Shown here: piece by piece, positions 13,295 through 13,553 of the stretch
Layout: each line of letters opens with the position of its first letter
How positions within the stretch are numbered: position 1 is the stretch's first letter
Assembly: GCA_020439725.1 (NCBI GenBank)
Contig: JAGQSE010000472.1
Coordinates: forward strand, 1-13,553
Origin: Acidobacteriota bacterium
Lineage (GTDB): Bacteria; Acidobacteriota; Thermoanaerobaculia; Multivoradales; JAHZIX01
Reading direction: 5' to 3'
DNA length: 13,553 nucleotides
Notes under the pieces: model-generated
Database searches by the model: none
What the model was told of the DNA's origin: nothing
What the model saw: the letters and a program-made list of their open reading frames with translations, nothing else
Made by a program: the position numbers and the translations under genes

Positions 13295-13553
13295 TCAGTC
13301 CTCCCAGCGAGTGGGCTTCGAACGCAGGCGCTTCGTTTCGGAACGCTGCCGCTTGGCCTCGAGACGCTTGCGCTTGGCGGCGCGGGGCTTCTTGGTCTTC
13401 TTGCGCTCGGGGTCGAGGGTCAGGGCTTCGCGGAGCAGCTCGGCGAAGCGCTCGACGGTGGCCTCGCGGTTGGCGATCTGGCTGCGATGCCGTTGCGAGC
13501 TGACGCGCAGGACACCATGACGGTTGATGCGGGTGGCCAGGGCGTCCTCGATC
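13295..13553 (-). CDS. arfB: ArfB-type peptidyl-tRNA hydrolase, ribosome rescue (C-terminal part)
   Basis: The 3' end of a release-factor-like gene whose start lies beyond the window; 86 codons are visible, open from 13552 down to the TGA at 13295-13297. The reading RINRHGVLRVSSQRHRSQIA followed by NREATVERFAELL is characteristic of ArfB/YaeJ, and the Lys/Arg-rich C-terminal tail (KKTKKPRAAKRKRL and RSETKRLR) is the segment that enters the empty mRNA channel of stalled ribosomes. The catalytic GGQ motif should be just upstream, outside the window. The stop lies 5 nt before the thioesterase ATG, so the two are probably co-transcribed. Confidence 0.93.
   Translation of the reverse strand, partial: IEDALATRINRHGVLRVSSQRHRSQIANREATVERFAELLREALTLDPERKKTKKPRAAKRKRLEAKRQRSETKRLRSKPTRWED

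Noticed and set aside
12474..13520. 348-codon plus-strand frame opposite the SnoaL, thioesterase and arfB genes
   Set aside because: Arg/Pro/Ser-rich translation with no motif; the minus strand holds three recognisable proteins with tight operon spacing.
1..13553. Mobile elements, CRISPR arrays, tRNA/rRNA genes, toxin-antitoxin or phage-defence genes
   Set aside because: Looked for repeats, transposase or integrase motifs, spaced direct repeats and cloverleaf-like sequences by eye and found none; gene content and base composition look uniform and chromosomal.

Overview
The window is GC-rich bacterial chromosome, densely packed with single-copy housekeeping and envelope genes. It has no mobile elements, CRISPR arrays, rRNA or tRNA that I can see. 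A diderm (outer-membrane) bacterium is certain from the Mla lipid-transport genes, a signal-peptide-bearing outer-membrane barrel and a lipoprotein. The high GC, clear GGAGG-type ribosome binding sites, an M2 (ACE-like) lipoprotein peptidase and several acidobacterial-looking hypothetical proteins make me lean to Acidobacteriota or a similar uncultured lineage. That taxonomic guess is inference only.

Left part, plus strand (1-5960). The tail of mlaE, then mlaF and mlaD, encode an inner-membrane phospholipid ABC transporter. MlaD is a long form: one membrane helix, one MCE domain, a long helical stretch and a C-terminal beta-rich domain ending in Phe, which I read as an outer-membrane barrel. 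This matches the one-protein envelope bridge described for Veillonella parvula MlaD. An alpha/beta hydrolase, a small outer-membrane barrel, a DUF533/TerB-like protein, a Nudix hydrolase and a DUF420 membrane protein follow in the same direction. The barrel, DUF533 and Nudix genes are separated by only 5-14 nt and probably form one transcript. A good sigma70-like promoter for the DUF420 gene lies inside the end of the Nudix gene.

Middle (5961-10317). A small unrecognised minus-strand gene is divergent from a 602-residue divergent aldehyde dehydrogenase. The latter is followed by a perfect 7-bp inverted repeat that overlaps a candidate promoter for a secreted, lipid-anchored M2 peptidase. A strong, apparently bidirectional hairpin terminator ends the peptidase gene.

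Right part, minus strand (10318-13553). Reading in the direction of transcription: the 3' end of arfB (ribosome rescue), a PaaI-like hotdog thioesterase, a secreted SnoaL/DUF4440 protein, a fold-type III PLP enzyme of the D-serine dehydratase/D-threonine aldolase family, and a single-pass membrane protein of unknown function. The first four are tightly spaced and look like an operon. The last has its own leader and ribosome binding site.

The strongest candidate for an unusual system is the MlaEFD unit with a barrel-fused MlaD. The rest of the window is mostly ordinary, with some residue-level oddities noted in the findings.
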